64,000 nucleotides of DNA from Mesoflavibacter zeaxanthinifaciens DSM 18436. GTDB taxonomy: Bacteria > Bacteroidota > Bacteroidia > Flavobacteriales > Flavobacteriaceae. Shown here piece after piece: positions 53,803 to 63,001 of this stretch. The DNA lies in the NCBI RefSeq assembly GCF_000422365.1, contig NZ_AULQ01000002.1, positions 62,001 to 126,000 of the forward strand, given 5' to 3'. The position numbers and the translations under genes were made by a program. Numbering within the stretch: position 1 is the stretch's first letter; the number at the start of each line of letters is the position of its first letter. The notes beneath the pieces are model-generated. The model was not told the DNA's origin. It did no database searches and saw only the letters and a list, made by a program, of their open reading frames with translations.

Positions 53803-55251
53803 TTATTTAGGAAATGAAACCGTAAAAGTAGTTCCTGTGTTTTCTTGAGTTACAAAGGTAATGGTTCCTTTATAAGTTTCTACAATATTTTTTACCATAG
53901 CTAACCCAAGTCCCATTCCGCTTGACTTGGTAGTAAATTTAGGTTCAAAAACTTTGTCGAGATTTTCTTCTGAAATACCTACACCGTTATCAGAAATATT
54001 AATTTTCACTTCTGTGTCTAAATCTAATACCTGCACTACAATTTTTGGTTGTTTAGTGTCTGGTATGGCTTGTATTCCGTTTTTAACCAAGTTAGTAACT
54101 ACACGTATTAACTGAGTACGATCAAACTTGGCAATAATTTCTTCTTTTTCAGGTAAAAATTCTATATAATCTTCGTTAAAAATATCTAGTGCTAAATCTA
54201 TAATTTTAACTACGTTAAGCATTTCGTTTTGCTGTGCAGGCATTTTTGCAAAGTTAGAAAATGCACTTGCTATAGAGCTCATTGTGTCTATTTGCTGGAT
54301 AAGTGTTTTACTGTACTCATCTAACTTTTTGATAATATCGGGATCTTTTGGATCAAATTTTCTTTGAAAACTTTGTACCGTCAAACGCATTGGCGTTAAA
54401 GGATTTTTAATCTCGTGAGCTACTTGTTTTGCCATTTCTCGCCAAGCTTGCTCACGCTCACTTCTTGCTAATTTCACAGCACTTTCCTCTAACTCGTCAA
54501 TCATACTATTGTAAGATTTTACAAGTGTATCAATTTCAGAAGAAGACGATTTTATAACAATTTTTTCATTACGTTTTTCAAGTCTAATCTGCTTAATCTT
54601 TTCACTAATTGTTTTAAGGGATTTTGTAATATATTTTGAAATTAAAAATGCTAAAAACACTGCTATGATTAACATCAGTAAATAAGCATATCCTAAACGC
54701 TCAAAAAACTCATTCAACTCGCGTGATAGAAAATCGTCATTTTCTAAATATGGTAAATTTAAAATTGCTAAAGGCTTAAATTTTTGATCTGTAATGTAGG
54801 TATAAGACGACCTAAAACTTTGTCCTTTTACATCACGTTTTTGCACATATCTATGATCAACAGTCGAATTTAAAATATTAAGTACCTCTGCATTTAAGCA
54901 TTTTTCTTTGACATCTTGTGGTAATGCTGCTTTAGACGAAATTAATAAAGTACCTTCTAAATCATACAGATTAACTTGAAGCCCATGTACGTCTGCTATT
55001 TTATAGATTTCTTCTTTAAAAATGAAAGGAATTTTATCGGGAACAACCTCAAAAGACGTTTCTCTTATCACAAAATTTATGTGACGTTTTATACTAGTTT
55101 CTTTACGTTCTAAACGTTGTTTGTGGTAATCTTGTGTTTCTTCTCTATATTGATATGCAGCTACTAATGCTATTAATATAGAAGCTAATAGCACTAAAGA
55201 AATCATTGCTATAAATATGCGTAATCGTAAAGAAAGTTTTCCGAATTTCAT
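53803..55251 (-). CDS. Membrane sensor histidine kinase (NtrY-like)
   Basis: This 482-residue kinase has a first TM helix (~12-32), a periplasmic sensing region (~35-185), a second TM (~190-210), a HAMP-like linker and a phosphoacceptor His279 in AKQVAHEIKNPLTPM. The ATPase domain has N box (VVTNLVKNGIQAI), G1 (DNGVGI) and G2 (TTKSSGMGLGLAMVK). AHEIKNPLTPM is typical of NtrY-like kinases. No response regulator is adjacent, so the partner is unknown. Confidence 0.93.
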   Translation of the reverse strand: MKFGKLSLRLRIFIAMISLVLLASILIALVAAYQYREETQDYHKQRLERKETSIKRHINFVIRETSFEVVPDKIPFIFKEEIYKIADVHGLQVNLYDLEGTLLISSKAALPQDVKEKCLNAEVLNILNSTVDHRYVQKRDVKGQSFRSSYTYITDQKFKPLAILNLPYLENDDFLSRELNEFFERLGYAYLLMLIIAVFLAFLISKYITKSLKTISEKIKQIRLEKRNEKIVIKSSSSEIDTLVKSYNSMIDELEESAVKLARSEREQAWREMAKQVAHEIKNPLTPMRLTVQSFQRKFDPKDPDIIKKLDEYSKTLIQQIDTMSSIASAFSNFAKMPAQQNEMLNVVKIIDLALDIFNEDYIEFLPEKEEIIAKFDRTQLIRVVTNLVKNGIQAIPDTKQPKIVVQVLDLDTEVKINISDNGVGISEENLDKVFEPKFTTKSSGMGLGLAMVKNIVETYKGTITFVTQENTGTTFTVSFPK

Positions 55252-55295
55252 TTCTTAAATATAGCAATAATCAAACCAAAATATTAGATTAAGAT

Positions 55296-55844
55296 TTAAG
55301 CGTTAGGATTTTTTTCGCGAATGCGTTTATAGATCTTAAATCCAAGCATTAACAACACTCCTAAAACAACAATACCTATAACACCAAATACCCAGTTTAT
55401 GGCGCTTTTTAAAATTACTAAAAATACGACTGCAAAGAGTATAAATGTTGCTCCCTCATTCCAAAGTCGCATAAAATTTGAAGTCTTTTTAACTTCATCT
55501 TTTTGTAATTGTTTGTAGTAAACATGGGTCATATAATGATAAATATATAATAAAACTACAAAGGTCAATTTAACATGCATCCATGGTTGTTTTAACCAAA
55601 CAGGCTGCAAAATAAGCAACCAAATTGCAAAAATAGTTGCTAAAATTGCGCTTGGCCAAGTAATGATAAACCATAAGCGTTTTGCCATTAGTTTTAATTG
55701 TTTCCCTAAAATTTCTTTATCTGGAGATGGTTTATGATACGCTTCTATTTGGTATACAAATAGTCGCGGAATGTAGAATAAACCCGCAAACCAAGTCACA
55801 ACAAAAATAAGGTGTAACGCTTTTATGTAATTATAATATTCCAT
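55296..55844 (-). CDS. hemJ: HemJ/CopD-family protein, probable protoporphyrinogen oxidase
   Basis: This 182-residue membrane protein has about four to five helices. The N-terminal ALHLIFVVTWFAGLFYIPRL with a His in helix 1 and KLMAKRLWFIITWPSAILAT match HemJ, which oxidises protoporphyrinogen IX. It lies two genes after hemH in an operon, which supports that role. Its start codon shares one base with the MATE stop. A second hydrophobic helix pair near the C-terminus ends in a basic tail. Confidence 0.87.
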   Translation of the reverse strand: MEYYNYIKALHLIFVVTWFAGLFYIPRLFVYQIEAYHKPSPDKEILGKQLKLMAKRLWFIITWPSAILATIFAIWLLILQPVWLKQPWMHVKLTFVVLLYIYHYMTHVYYKQLQKDEVKKTSNFMRLWNEGATFILFAVVFLVILKSAINWVFGVIGIVVLGVLLMLGFKIYKRIREKNPNA

Positions 55845-57193
55845 TAGTCTTTTGGTGCTAAGTTAGTTTTAACTTCACGATATAAAAAATAAGCTGTAAT
55901 TATAGTAGATAGGACATCTGCAATTGGAAAGCTAATCCAGACACCAAGTTCTCCAAACATATTTGGTAATACCAACAACAACGGTATAAAAATAAAACCT
56001 TGTCTTGTTAAAGTAAGCAATAATGCAGGTGTAGCTTTACCAATTGCTTGGAAATAAGCTGCACCAATAAGTTGTATGGCTATAATTGGTGTTACCGCAA
56101 AAACCCAACGCATGGCGCTTGGTGTTTCTTTTAAAACTTCTGTATCTGAAGTAAATAGTTTTGTGATAAACTCTGGAAAAACCATTAACAAAACAAACAC
56201 TAATGTTCCTAAAATAACAGCGTATTTAATGGCTGTGAAAATGGTTTCTTTGACCCGTTTATAGTTTTTTGCGCCGTAATTAAAACCAGCTATTGGTAAA
56301 AACCCTTGTGTAATACCATACACAGGAAATAGAGCAAACATTAACATACGACCTACAATAGCGTAAGCTGTAACCGATGTTTCTCCTCCTAATTTGTATA
56401 AAATATTATTTAAAAATAAATACGTAATACTAACTACAGCTTGTCTAGATAAAGTGACAAAACCAAGACTAGCTATTTCTTTTACAATTGGAGTATCTAA
56501 CCTAAATTGATTAGTTTGAATTTTTAAGGTTGAATATTTTGAGTAAAAATACCATAAAATATACATAAAACAACATAAATAAGATCCTGTTGTTGCCCAA
56601 GCAGCGCCTGCCATTCCTAAATCTAAAAACTTGATAAAAACAACATCAAGTATAAGGTTACCAATAGACGGTATTAACATTGCGTACATTGCAAATTTTG
56701 GGTTGCCTTCAGCTCTTATTACTGTATTCCCCATCATGCAAAGCGCCAAAAATGGAACACCATAAAGCACTATTGTATAATAGACTTTTGCTGGCTCAAA
56801 AATATCACCTTTTCCGCCAAAAGCGGGAATAATATTATCTACAAAAAACAACCCAAAAACCACAAATATTATTGTGAATAATAGAGTTAACGTAATTTGA
56901 TTACCAAAAACACGTAATGCTTTTTTATAATTATTTTCACCTAAAGCACGAGATATAATAGAAGATCCTCCAACACCAATACTCATCCCTAAAGCAGCAA
57001 TAAAGAAAGATACAGGAAGTACTACATTAATTGCCGCTATAGCAACAGATCCAATCCAATTACCCACAAAAATGGTATCTACTAAAATGTTTAAAGACAT
57101 TACTAGTATACCTATGGATGCCGGAACTGCTTGTTTAACCAATAATTTACTAATGGGTTCAGTCCCTAAATTAGATGAATTGCTATTTTTCAT
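55844..57193 (-). CDS. MATE-family efflux transporter
   Basis: This 449-residue protein has 12 predicted helices in two halves. The first half begins LLVKQAVPASIGILVMSLNI followed by LVDTIFVGNWIG. MSIGVGGSSIISRALGENN and FNYGAKNYKRVKETIF are typical MATE loops. It is of the NorM/MepA-like subclass and exports cations or drugs with Na+ or H+. It is inserted with no gap between hemH and hemJ, so a role in moving a heme precursor is possible but unproven. Confidence 0.93.
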   Translation of the reverse strand: MKNSNSSNLGTEPISKLLVKQAVPASIGILVMSLNILVDTIFVGNWIGSVAIAAINVVLPVSFFIAALGMSIGVGGSSIISRALGENNYKKALRVFGNQITLTLLFTIIFVVFGLFFVDNIIPAFGGKGDIFEPAKVYYTIVLYGVPFLALCMMGNTVIRAEGNPKFAMYAMLIPSIGNLILDVVFIKFLDLGMAGAAWATTGSYLCCFMYILWYFYSKYSTLKIQTNQFRLDTPIVKEIASLGFVTLSRQAVVSITYLFLNNILYKLGGETSVTAYAIVGRMLMFALFPVYGITQGFLPIAGFNYGAKNYKRVKETIFTAIKYAVILGTLVFVLLMVFPEFITKLFTSDTEVLKETPSAMRWVFAVTPIIAIQLIGAAYFQAIGKATPALLLTLTRQGFIFIPLLLVLPNMFGELGVWISFPIADVLSTIITAYFLYREVKTNLAPKD

Positions 57194-58237
57194 TTAGATT
57201 GTTGCAGGTGTTTTTGCCCATTCTTCAATCCATTTGACTAAATTATTTACCCAATTTTGATCGGTATTTAAGCATGGTACCGTGGTAAAATCTTTACCGC
57301 CAACTTCATGAAAAATCTCTTCACCTTCCATAGCAATTTCTTCTAAAGTCTCTAGACAATCACTAACAAAAGCTGGCGTTACAATTGCCATATTTTCTAT
57401 ACCACTTTGACCTAAACGCTCTATAGTACGGTCTGTATAAGGTTGTAACCATGGATCAAACCCTAACCTAGACTGAAAGGATGTTGAGTAAGTTCCTTCT
57501 TCTAAATTTAAATATTCTGCAACTAATCGTGTTACTTCTTTACATTGATGTTTGTAGCAAAACTCATGTGCTTTACTTTCGGTTTTACAACATGCACAAT
57601 CTATAATATCACTTGGTTTACAATGTCCGTTGGTGATGTCACTTTTTCTAATATGGCGTTCTGGAACACCATGATAAGAAAACAATAAATGGTCGTAATT
57701 TTTACCTTGTAAATGAGATTTTATTGATTCTGAAAGCGTCTTTATATACTCTGGTTTGTTATAAAACGCTGGCAGGCTTTCAATCTTTAAATTAGGGAAA
57801 TGTTGCTGCCTAATTTCTTCAGCTAAAACCAAAATAGTCTCGGTAGTTGCCATAGCAAATTGAGGATAAAGCGGTATTAAATATACGTCTTCTACACCTT
57901 TATCAACTAGCTCCTGTAATCCTTTTTTTATGGTCATACTTCCATAACGCATTGCTAGCGCTACAGGATACTCTACTTGCTCTTGTACTTTTTGTTGTAA
58001 TTCTTCACTAATCACAATTAATGGCGATCCGTTTTCCCACCAAATTTTTTGATACGCTTTAGCGCTTTGTTTTGGTCTAGTGTTAAGAATAATCCCTTTA
58101 ACTAAAAGGGTTCTTGCCCATTTTGGCACATCAATAACACGCGGATCCATCAAAAATTCTCCTAAATATTTTTTTACATCTTTCGGGTTAGGGCTATCAG
58201 GAGAGCCCAAATTAACTAGAAGTACTCCTTTTTTCAT
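57194..58237 (-). CDS. hemH: Ferrochelatase
   Basis: This 347-residue enzyme inserts Fe(II) into protoporphyrin IX. The start at 58237 gives MKKGVLLVNLGSPDSP, the usual N-terminus; the longer frame adds ten unlike residues. SYHGVPERH contains the metal-handling His, and WLQPYTDRTIERLGQSGIEN is the conserved late segment. An internal Cys-rich insert (Cys214, Cys216, Cys217, Cys227, Cys232) suggests an iron-sulfur cluster. It is first in the hemH-MATE-hemJ operon. Confidence 0.95.
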   Translation of the reverse strand: MKKGVLLVNLGSPDSPNPKDVKKYLGEFLMDPRVIDVPKWARTLLVKGIILNTRPKQSAKAYQKIWWENGSPLIVISEELQQKVQEQVEYPVALAMRYGSMTIKKGLQELVDKGVEDVYLIPLYPQFAMATTETILVLAEEIRQQHFPNLKIESLPAFYNKPEYIKTLSESIKSHLQGKNYDHLLFSYHGVPERHIRKSDITNGHCKPSDIIDCACCKTESKAHEFCYKHQCKEVTRLVAEYLNLEEGTYSTSFQSRLGFDPWLQPYTDRTIERLGQSGIENMAIVTPAFVSDCLETLEEIAMEGEEIFHEVGGKDFTTVPCLNTDQNWVNNLVKWIEEWAKTPATI

Positions 58238-58393
58238 TTGCAAAAATTTAAGAGTGTAAAAATACAACTCTAATTTTATAATACCATTTTATTTCTTTTA
58301 GTTATACATACTTAAAGTCTATGATTACATAAATAAAACCTTTATTATCAAATTTAGTTTAATATATTTACCTTACTGCTATTACATTAACAT

Positions 58394-61300
58394 ATGAAAA
58401 AATATATCATTGCGCTTTTCTGCGCAATTTCGCTTACATCAATTGCTCAAGAAAAAAATCAAAGTTTATTATGGGAAATATCAGGTAATGGTCTAACCAA
58501 ACCATCCTATATTTATGGGACAATGCACGTTAGTAAAAAAGTAGCTTTTAGACTAGACGATGTTTTTTTTGAAGCTTTAGATAAAAGTGAAATTGTAGCT
58601 TTAGAGTCTGATCCGTCTTTTTGGTTACCTTTTAATTACCAAACCCTAACACTTTCTCCTCAAAATTATAGTTACAGAAATTATGACAAAAATTTTTACT
58701 CTAATTTAATGGGAATTGAACATCCTGAAGAAGTAGAAATTAGAGGAAGTATAAGAGCAGATAATCGTATGATTAACGGTTATTTGTATCGTAAAGATGG
58801 ATATTCTGACAACTTTGAAGAAGAAACTTATCTAGATATGTTTATTTACCAAGCTGGTAAGAAAAAAGGAAAAGATGTTTATAGTTTAGAAGATTTAGAA
58901 GAGTCTCGATTTTTAGTTGGTAAAGCTCAACACAATGCCACAAAACCAAAAATAGATCCTTGGTTACAAAAAATCTACGAAAAAGAAAGTCCGTATTTGC
59001 TTCAAGAAAACACTTACAGAGACAGAAACCTAAAGCTTTTAGACTCTATTGGAGAAGCTACAAATACAGAGTTTTTTAGAGAACACATGCTATACAAGCG
59101 TAATGCAAATATGGTGCATGTTATGGATAATTTAATGCAATCTAAAACCGTATTTGCAGGTGTTGGTGCCGCACATTTACCTGGCCCTAAAGGCATGCTA
59201 GAAATGTTTAGAAAAAAAGGATACACGGTAAAACCATTATTATCTAAACAAACCGAGGTTGGCAAGGCTAAAAAAGATGCAATTGAGGACTACATCCTAC
59301 CAGAAAAAACAACTTTAAATAGTACACCAGATCATTTTATAAGCCTGAATACTTTTACCAAATTATATGAGTTTGCTTACGGAAGTCAAAAATATTACAT
59401 CTCTCCAGATATGACTAATGGTGCATATTTGACCATTAATCGCTTTAATACTTTTAACTATTTACCTCATGAAAAAGACATTACTTTAAAACGTTTAAAT
59501 GACTTTTTATTTGAAGATATTCCTGGAGACATCGTTAAAAAGGAAAAAATAACATCACCTTATCCTGGCATAAGTATTTTGAATAAAACCAAAAAAGGCG
59601 ATTATCAAAAATACCATATCTACAAAACACCTTTAGAGATAATTATTATAAAATTAGCTGGTCCAAAAAATTATGTTTTAAATCAAGAGGCAGATATTTT
59701 TGACTCTATTACTTTTAAAACACAAACTTCAGAATTTAAAAATTTCACTTCAAACTATAATAAATATGAAGTTGACTTTCCTGAATATATGATTACAGAA
59801 AATCTTGAAAATGCAGGACAAAAACTTATACAGGGTAAAGTTGATAATAACTACTATTTCTTAAAAGAAGGCGCTTTTAATGATACTTTTTACATAGAAG
59901 AAGATAAGTTTGAAGCTAAATTTATTGTTACTAACTTTTTTAAAGATTTAGATATTGACGACCATATAGGTAGCTTCGATATAAAACCATATTACAGTTA
60001 TACCGGTATTGCAAAAAAAGATTCGACCAACGCAGAAAATATTCATCTTAAAAGCATTATAAAAGATGGTAGTTATTATCTGTTAGGTTACGTTGGTGAA
60101 GATACCCAAAAAGCAAAAGCATTTTTAGATTCGTTTAAATTTAAAGCTACCAAACATCACGGATTTAAAAAAACTATAGATACTACACTATATTTTTCGG
60201 TAATCACAAACACAAAAGCACCATCTTTTGATAATTACTACGGTTACAGCAGCAAGAAAAAAGATTATGAAGAAAAAACAAAAAGCACTACTTACTTCTC
60301 TAAAGCTAACGAGCAAATAAACATCACTAAAATCAAATTTCATGACCTGCAGATGTACAAAAACATTGATAGTTTATGGAACGAGATTGACAATAAATTA
60401 AATCCTTTTAAGGATTATAAAGATTACGATAGTGGTTATAAAAAATATATAATAACAGATAAGAAAAAGTATCAAAGAGATGATAAATATTACTATGATT
60501 TCACTATAAAAGACTCGTTAAGCGCTAAAGAAATCTTGGTGAAAAACATCCTTAAAAAAGGTGCTCTTTTTGAACTTAAAACTTTAACAGATTCTATTTC
60601 TGAACCTTCAGAATTTATCACCAAATTTTACGATACTTTTGAACCGTTAGATACACTTTTAGGTAAATCGGTATTTAACGATAAAACCATTCTATTCTTT
60701 GAAGCATTAAAAAATAATGACAGCATTGTCTTAAATGCAGAATCTAAAATTAAGTTTAGCAAAGCAAATGCTAGCACAATGATAGATTTGATTAAAAACT
60801 TCGAATTCCCACAGAATAAAGAAGATTTAAAAACCTTTTTAATTTCAGAATTAAATAAATTAGAAGATCCTCGTACCGATGCTTTTCTAAGACAATTATA
60901 CTTAGATTCCTACTCAGAGCCAGACATACAAACAACCATTTTAAAATCTTTAATTAATAAAAAGACAAAAAAGTCCTATAGTCAGTTTTTAGAATTACTA
61001 AGTAAAGATTTACCTCTAGATAAATCTATCAATTACATGTTTTACAGCTATCAAGATTCTTTAGAATTAAAAAAAATACTGTTTCCTAACATCATGCAAT
61101 ACACTACAATTAAAGAATACAAAGAACCTGTATACAAACTTTTAACTAGGCTAAAAGATAGTAATGTAGTAAAAAATAAGATTTACAAAAAATACAAAAA
61201 ACAGATTTTAACAGACGGTAAAATCGAAATAAAACGTAGTTTAAGTAATGGTAACAATTATGGTTACAAATCCTATAATAGTATCTTACCACAATATGTA

Positions 61301-61879
61301 AAACTACTATTTCCTTATAGAAACGAACAAAACGTAAAAATCTTTTTCGAAAAACTCTTAGACAGCGACAACAACCAAGCACTAACAACCTATTACGTAC
61401 TGTTAGAAAAAGCTAAAGAAGATATCCCAGAAAAGCTTAAGAAAAAAACCATAGAAGAATTTAAAAATCAAGCCGTATTAGTAGATAAAATGTATCGCCA
61501 CAAGTTATTTAAGCCATACTTAAAAGAAAAAATAACTCAAGAGATGTATGCAAAATCTACTCTTTTTGAAAATAAAACAATTCAAGAAGAACGTGATTCT
61601 ATTCAATTTATTGGAAAAAAAGAATTTACAACAGACAAAAATAAAGAAGGTGAAATTTACTTTTACATGTTTATCAAAAAACGTGAAAAAGATGAAGATA
61701 AACGCTTCTACTACGCTGCATTTTTGAAGCCAGAAGACCCTAAAAAACTACAAACAAAAGTATTCTATAAATCTGGTTATAGTGGTGATTATATTGACGA
61801 CAATAAAGAAGACGATAAACTTATTGAAGAAGTCCTAGATCAAGTCAAATACAAAGACAGAAAACGACTTAATGATTAA
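58394..61879 (+). CDS. Giant TraB/GumN-domain protein with long helical C-terminus
   Basis: This 1161-residue secreted protein has a signal peptide (LFCAISLTSIAQ). The TraB/GumN/TIKI-like domain spans ~25-295 with its two GxxH motifs, IYGTMHVSKK at ~47 and VFAGVGAAHLPGP at ~257. TIKI proteins use these for metal-dependent peptide cleavage. Ordinary GumN proteins end near residue 300; here about 850 more residues follow. The middle (~300-720) looks beta-rich with repeats of the form FDSITFKTQ/LDSFKFKATK. The rest (~770-1080) is helical, HEAT-like. It is transcribed alone and ends at a shared terminator. Confidence 0.85.
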   Translation: MKKYIIALFCAISLTSIAQEKNQSLLWEISGNGLTKPSYIYGTMHVSKKVAFRLDDVFFEALDKSEIVALESDPSFWLPFNYQTLTLSPQNYSYRNYDKNFYSNLMGIEHPEEVEIRGSIRADNRMINGYLYRKDGYSDNFEEETYLDMFIYQAGKKKGKDVYSLEDLEESRFLVGKAQHNATKPKIDPWLQKIYEKESPYLLQENTYRDRNLKLLDSIGEATNTEFFREHMLYKRNANMVHVMDNLMQSKTVFAGVGAAHLPGPKGMLEMFRKKGYTVKPLLSKQTEVGKAKKDAIEDYILPEKTTLNSTPDHFISLNTFTKLYEFAYGSQKYYISPDMTNGAYLTINRFNTFNYLPHEKDITLKRLNDFLFEDIPGDIVKKEKITSPYPGISILNKTKKGDYQKYHIYKTPLEIIIIKLAGPKNYVLNQEADIFDSITFKTQTSEFKNFTSNYNKYEVDFPEYMITENLENAGQKLIQGKVDNNYYFLKEGAFNDTFYIEEDKFEAKFIVTNFFKDLDIDDHIGSFDIKPYYSYTGIAKKDSTNAENIHLKSIIKDGSYYLLGYVGEDTQKAKAFLDSFKFKATKHHGFKKTIDTTLYFSVITNTKAPSFDNYYGYSSKKKDYEEKTKSTTYFSKANEQINITKIKFHDLQMYKNIDSLWNEIDNKLNPFKDYKDYDSGYKKYIITDKKKYQRDDKYYYDFTIKDSLSAKEILVKNILKKGALFELKTLTDSISEPSEFITKFYDTFEPLDTLLGKSVFNDKTILFFEALKNNDSIVLNAESKIKFSKANASTMIDLIKNFEFPQNKEDLKTFLISELNKLEDPRTDAFLRQLYLDSYSEPDIQTTILKSLINKKTKKSYSQFLELLSKDLPLDKSINYMFYSYQDSLELKKILFPNIMQYTTIKEYKEPVYKLLTRLKDSNVVKNKIYKKYKKQILTDGKIEIKRSLSNGNNYGYKSYNSILPQYVKLLFPYRNEQNVKIFFEKLLDSDNNQALTTYYVLLEKAKEDIPEKLKKKTIEEFKNQAVLVDKMYRHKLFKPYLKEKITQEMYAKSTLFENKTIQEERDSIQFIGKKEFTTDKNKEGEIYFYMFIKKREKDEDKRFYYAAFLKPEDPKKLQTKVFYKSGYSGDYIDDNKEDDKLIEEVLDQVKYKDRKRLND

Positions 61880-61880
61880 T

Positions 61881-61914
61881 AATAAAAGAGGCGCTAAAAA
61901 GCGCCTCTTTTATT
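61881..61914. terminator. Bidirectional terminator between TraB gene and AraC gene
   Basis: AAAAGAGGCGCT (61884-61895) pairs with AGCGCCTCTTTT (61900-61911) around AAAA. Its right arm overlaps the first two bases of the AraC stop codon. Confidence 0.93.
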
Positions 61915-62803
61915 TTGATAAAATATATTTTTTTGGTGTTATGCCATACTTTTTCTTAAAAGCAGCGATAAAATGACTTGCTGTACTATAACCAACCCTT
62001 AACCCAACTTCATTCACATTATGCGCTCCAGACTCTAATAGTTTTCTAGCAACTTCCATTTTATAATCAAATAAAAAACTAAATACAGAATCTCCGTAAA
62101 TTTGCTTAAAACCTTCTTTTAATTTTTTTAAAGGCAAACCTATTTCGTCAGAAAGCTCTTGTAAAGTTGGTGGTTCTGACATCCTTGTAATTATAACATC
62201 TTTAGCTTTTTTTATTTTTGCAACATTGCTTTCGTCTACTAAAAAAGGACATTGCTCTATATCTGCATCTTCGCCTTTATTAAAATAAAGACTTAAAAGC
62301 TCATAAGCTTTTCCCTTAAAATATAGATTTTTGATAGACGAATTCAAATTATAATTCACAATTTGATTTAATGTAATAGCCATAGATGGCGAAATTTTTC
62401 CATCCTTATAATATTTTTTATCACGATTATCTTCACTTAAAAAGGTGATATAATTTGCTTCTTGAGAAAATAAACCGTGAAATTTTTCTATTGAAATCAA
62501 TAACGTCACCAACCAACAATTTGGGTTTACTTCTAAATGTATCGGTAAATCTCTTTCTGGATTGTAAAGCAATAAAGAAGATTCTTCCTTAATGTCCAAA
62601 CGATAAGTTCCATTATTAAAAACAAAAGTACTTTCACCTTTTAAACAAAAATGAAACTGTATAAAACTACTATCTATAAAACGTTCAATAACTTGATTTT
62701 CAGAGGTTTCATTTTGATAAGTTAAAACAAAAACCTCATCATCAACTTGGGTTTCATTAAAAGAACCTTTAGCGTTATTTTTTTTAGCTATTGAAAGTGA
62801 CAT
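61910..62803 (-). CDS. AraC-family transcriptional regulator
   Basis: This 297-residue protein has an N-terminal cupin-like sensing half with FIQFHFCLKGESTFVFNNG and YNPERDLPIHLEVNPNCWLV. The C-terminal AraC double HTH is at ~195-295 (PTLQELSDEIGLPLKKLKEG ... EVGLRVGYSTASHFIAAFKK followed by KYGITPKKYI). It is divergent from hemA. The same pairing is common in Flavobacteriaceae, so it may respond to iron or heme. A Fur-like palindrome lies 13 bp upstream of its start. Confidence 0.93.
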   Translation of the reverse strand: MSLSIAKKNNAKGSFNETQVDDEVFVLTYQNETSENQVIERFIDSSFIQFHFCLKGESTFVFNNGTYRLDIKEESSLLLYNPERDLPIHLEVNPNCWLVTLLISIEKFHGLFSQEANYITFLSEDNRDKKYYKDGKISPSMAITLNQIVNYNLNSSIKNLYFKGKAYELLSLYFNKGEDADIEQCPFLVDESNVAKIKKAKDVIITRMSEPPTLQELSDEIGLPLKKLKEGFKQIYGDSVFSFLFDYKMEVARKLLESGAHNVNEVGLRVGYSTASHFIAAFKKKYGITPKKYILSK

Positions 62804-62815
62804 ATTTATCTTTTA

Positions 62816-62832
62816 TTTAGAATGATTCTAAA
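62816..62832. promoter_or_regulatory. Fur/PerR-type 7-1-7 palindrome in front of the AraC gene
   Basis: TTTAGAAT (62816-62823), one G, ATTCTAAA (62825-62832) is a perfect 8-1-8 inverted repeat. The inner 7-1-7 part, TTAGAAT-G-ATTCTAA, has the form of Fur/PerR boxes. It lies 13-29 bp upstream of the AraC start, where a bound repressor would block transcription. Confidence 0.7.
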
Positions 62833-62908
62833 CAAAAGCGCTTAAAACCATTGTGATTACTACAAAAATATGATAATTGTCATTGTTTTGAAAAAAACAT
62901 GCATAAAA

Positions 62909-62949
62909 AACGCTAATCGATATTAAAAGTTCCTTTAGCGTTATTTTTT
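62909..62949. terminator. Terminator-like hairpin inside the AraC-hemA divergent region
   Basis: AACGCTAA (62909-62916) pairs with TTAGCGTT (62935-62942) around an 18-nt loop. A-run on the left and T-run on the right resemble a bidirectional terminator. It lies between divergent genes, so no annotated transcript needs it. Its right arm is part of a duplicated piece of the AraC gene. Confidence 0.45.
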
Positions 62950-62956
62950 ATTTAGC
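62922..62956 (+). repeat. Duplicated fragment of the AraC 5' coding region
   Basis: This 35-bp stretch nearly repeats 62756-62788, which encodes residues 6-16 of the AraC protein on the minus strand. The shared core is CCTTTAGCGTTATTTTTT. The copy differs by a two-base change and a two-base insertion, which breaks the frame. It is a direct repeat of the same orientation. Confidence 0.65.
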
Positions 62957-62964
62957 TTACTATA

Positions 62965-62972
62965 TAAATTTG
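62965..62972 (+). promoter_or_regulatory. -7 promoter element of hemA
   Basis: TAAATTTG matches TAnnTTTG and lies 29 bp before the hemA start at 63002. Confidence 0.6.
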
Positions 62973-63001
62973 TATCGCAATAAAGTCCCAGTCAGGTAAA
63001 C

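Noticed and set aside
58238-58267. Ten-residue extension of ferrochelatase
   Set aside because: The family N-terminus (KKGVLLVNLGSPDSP) starts at the inner Met.
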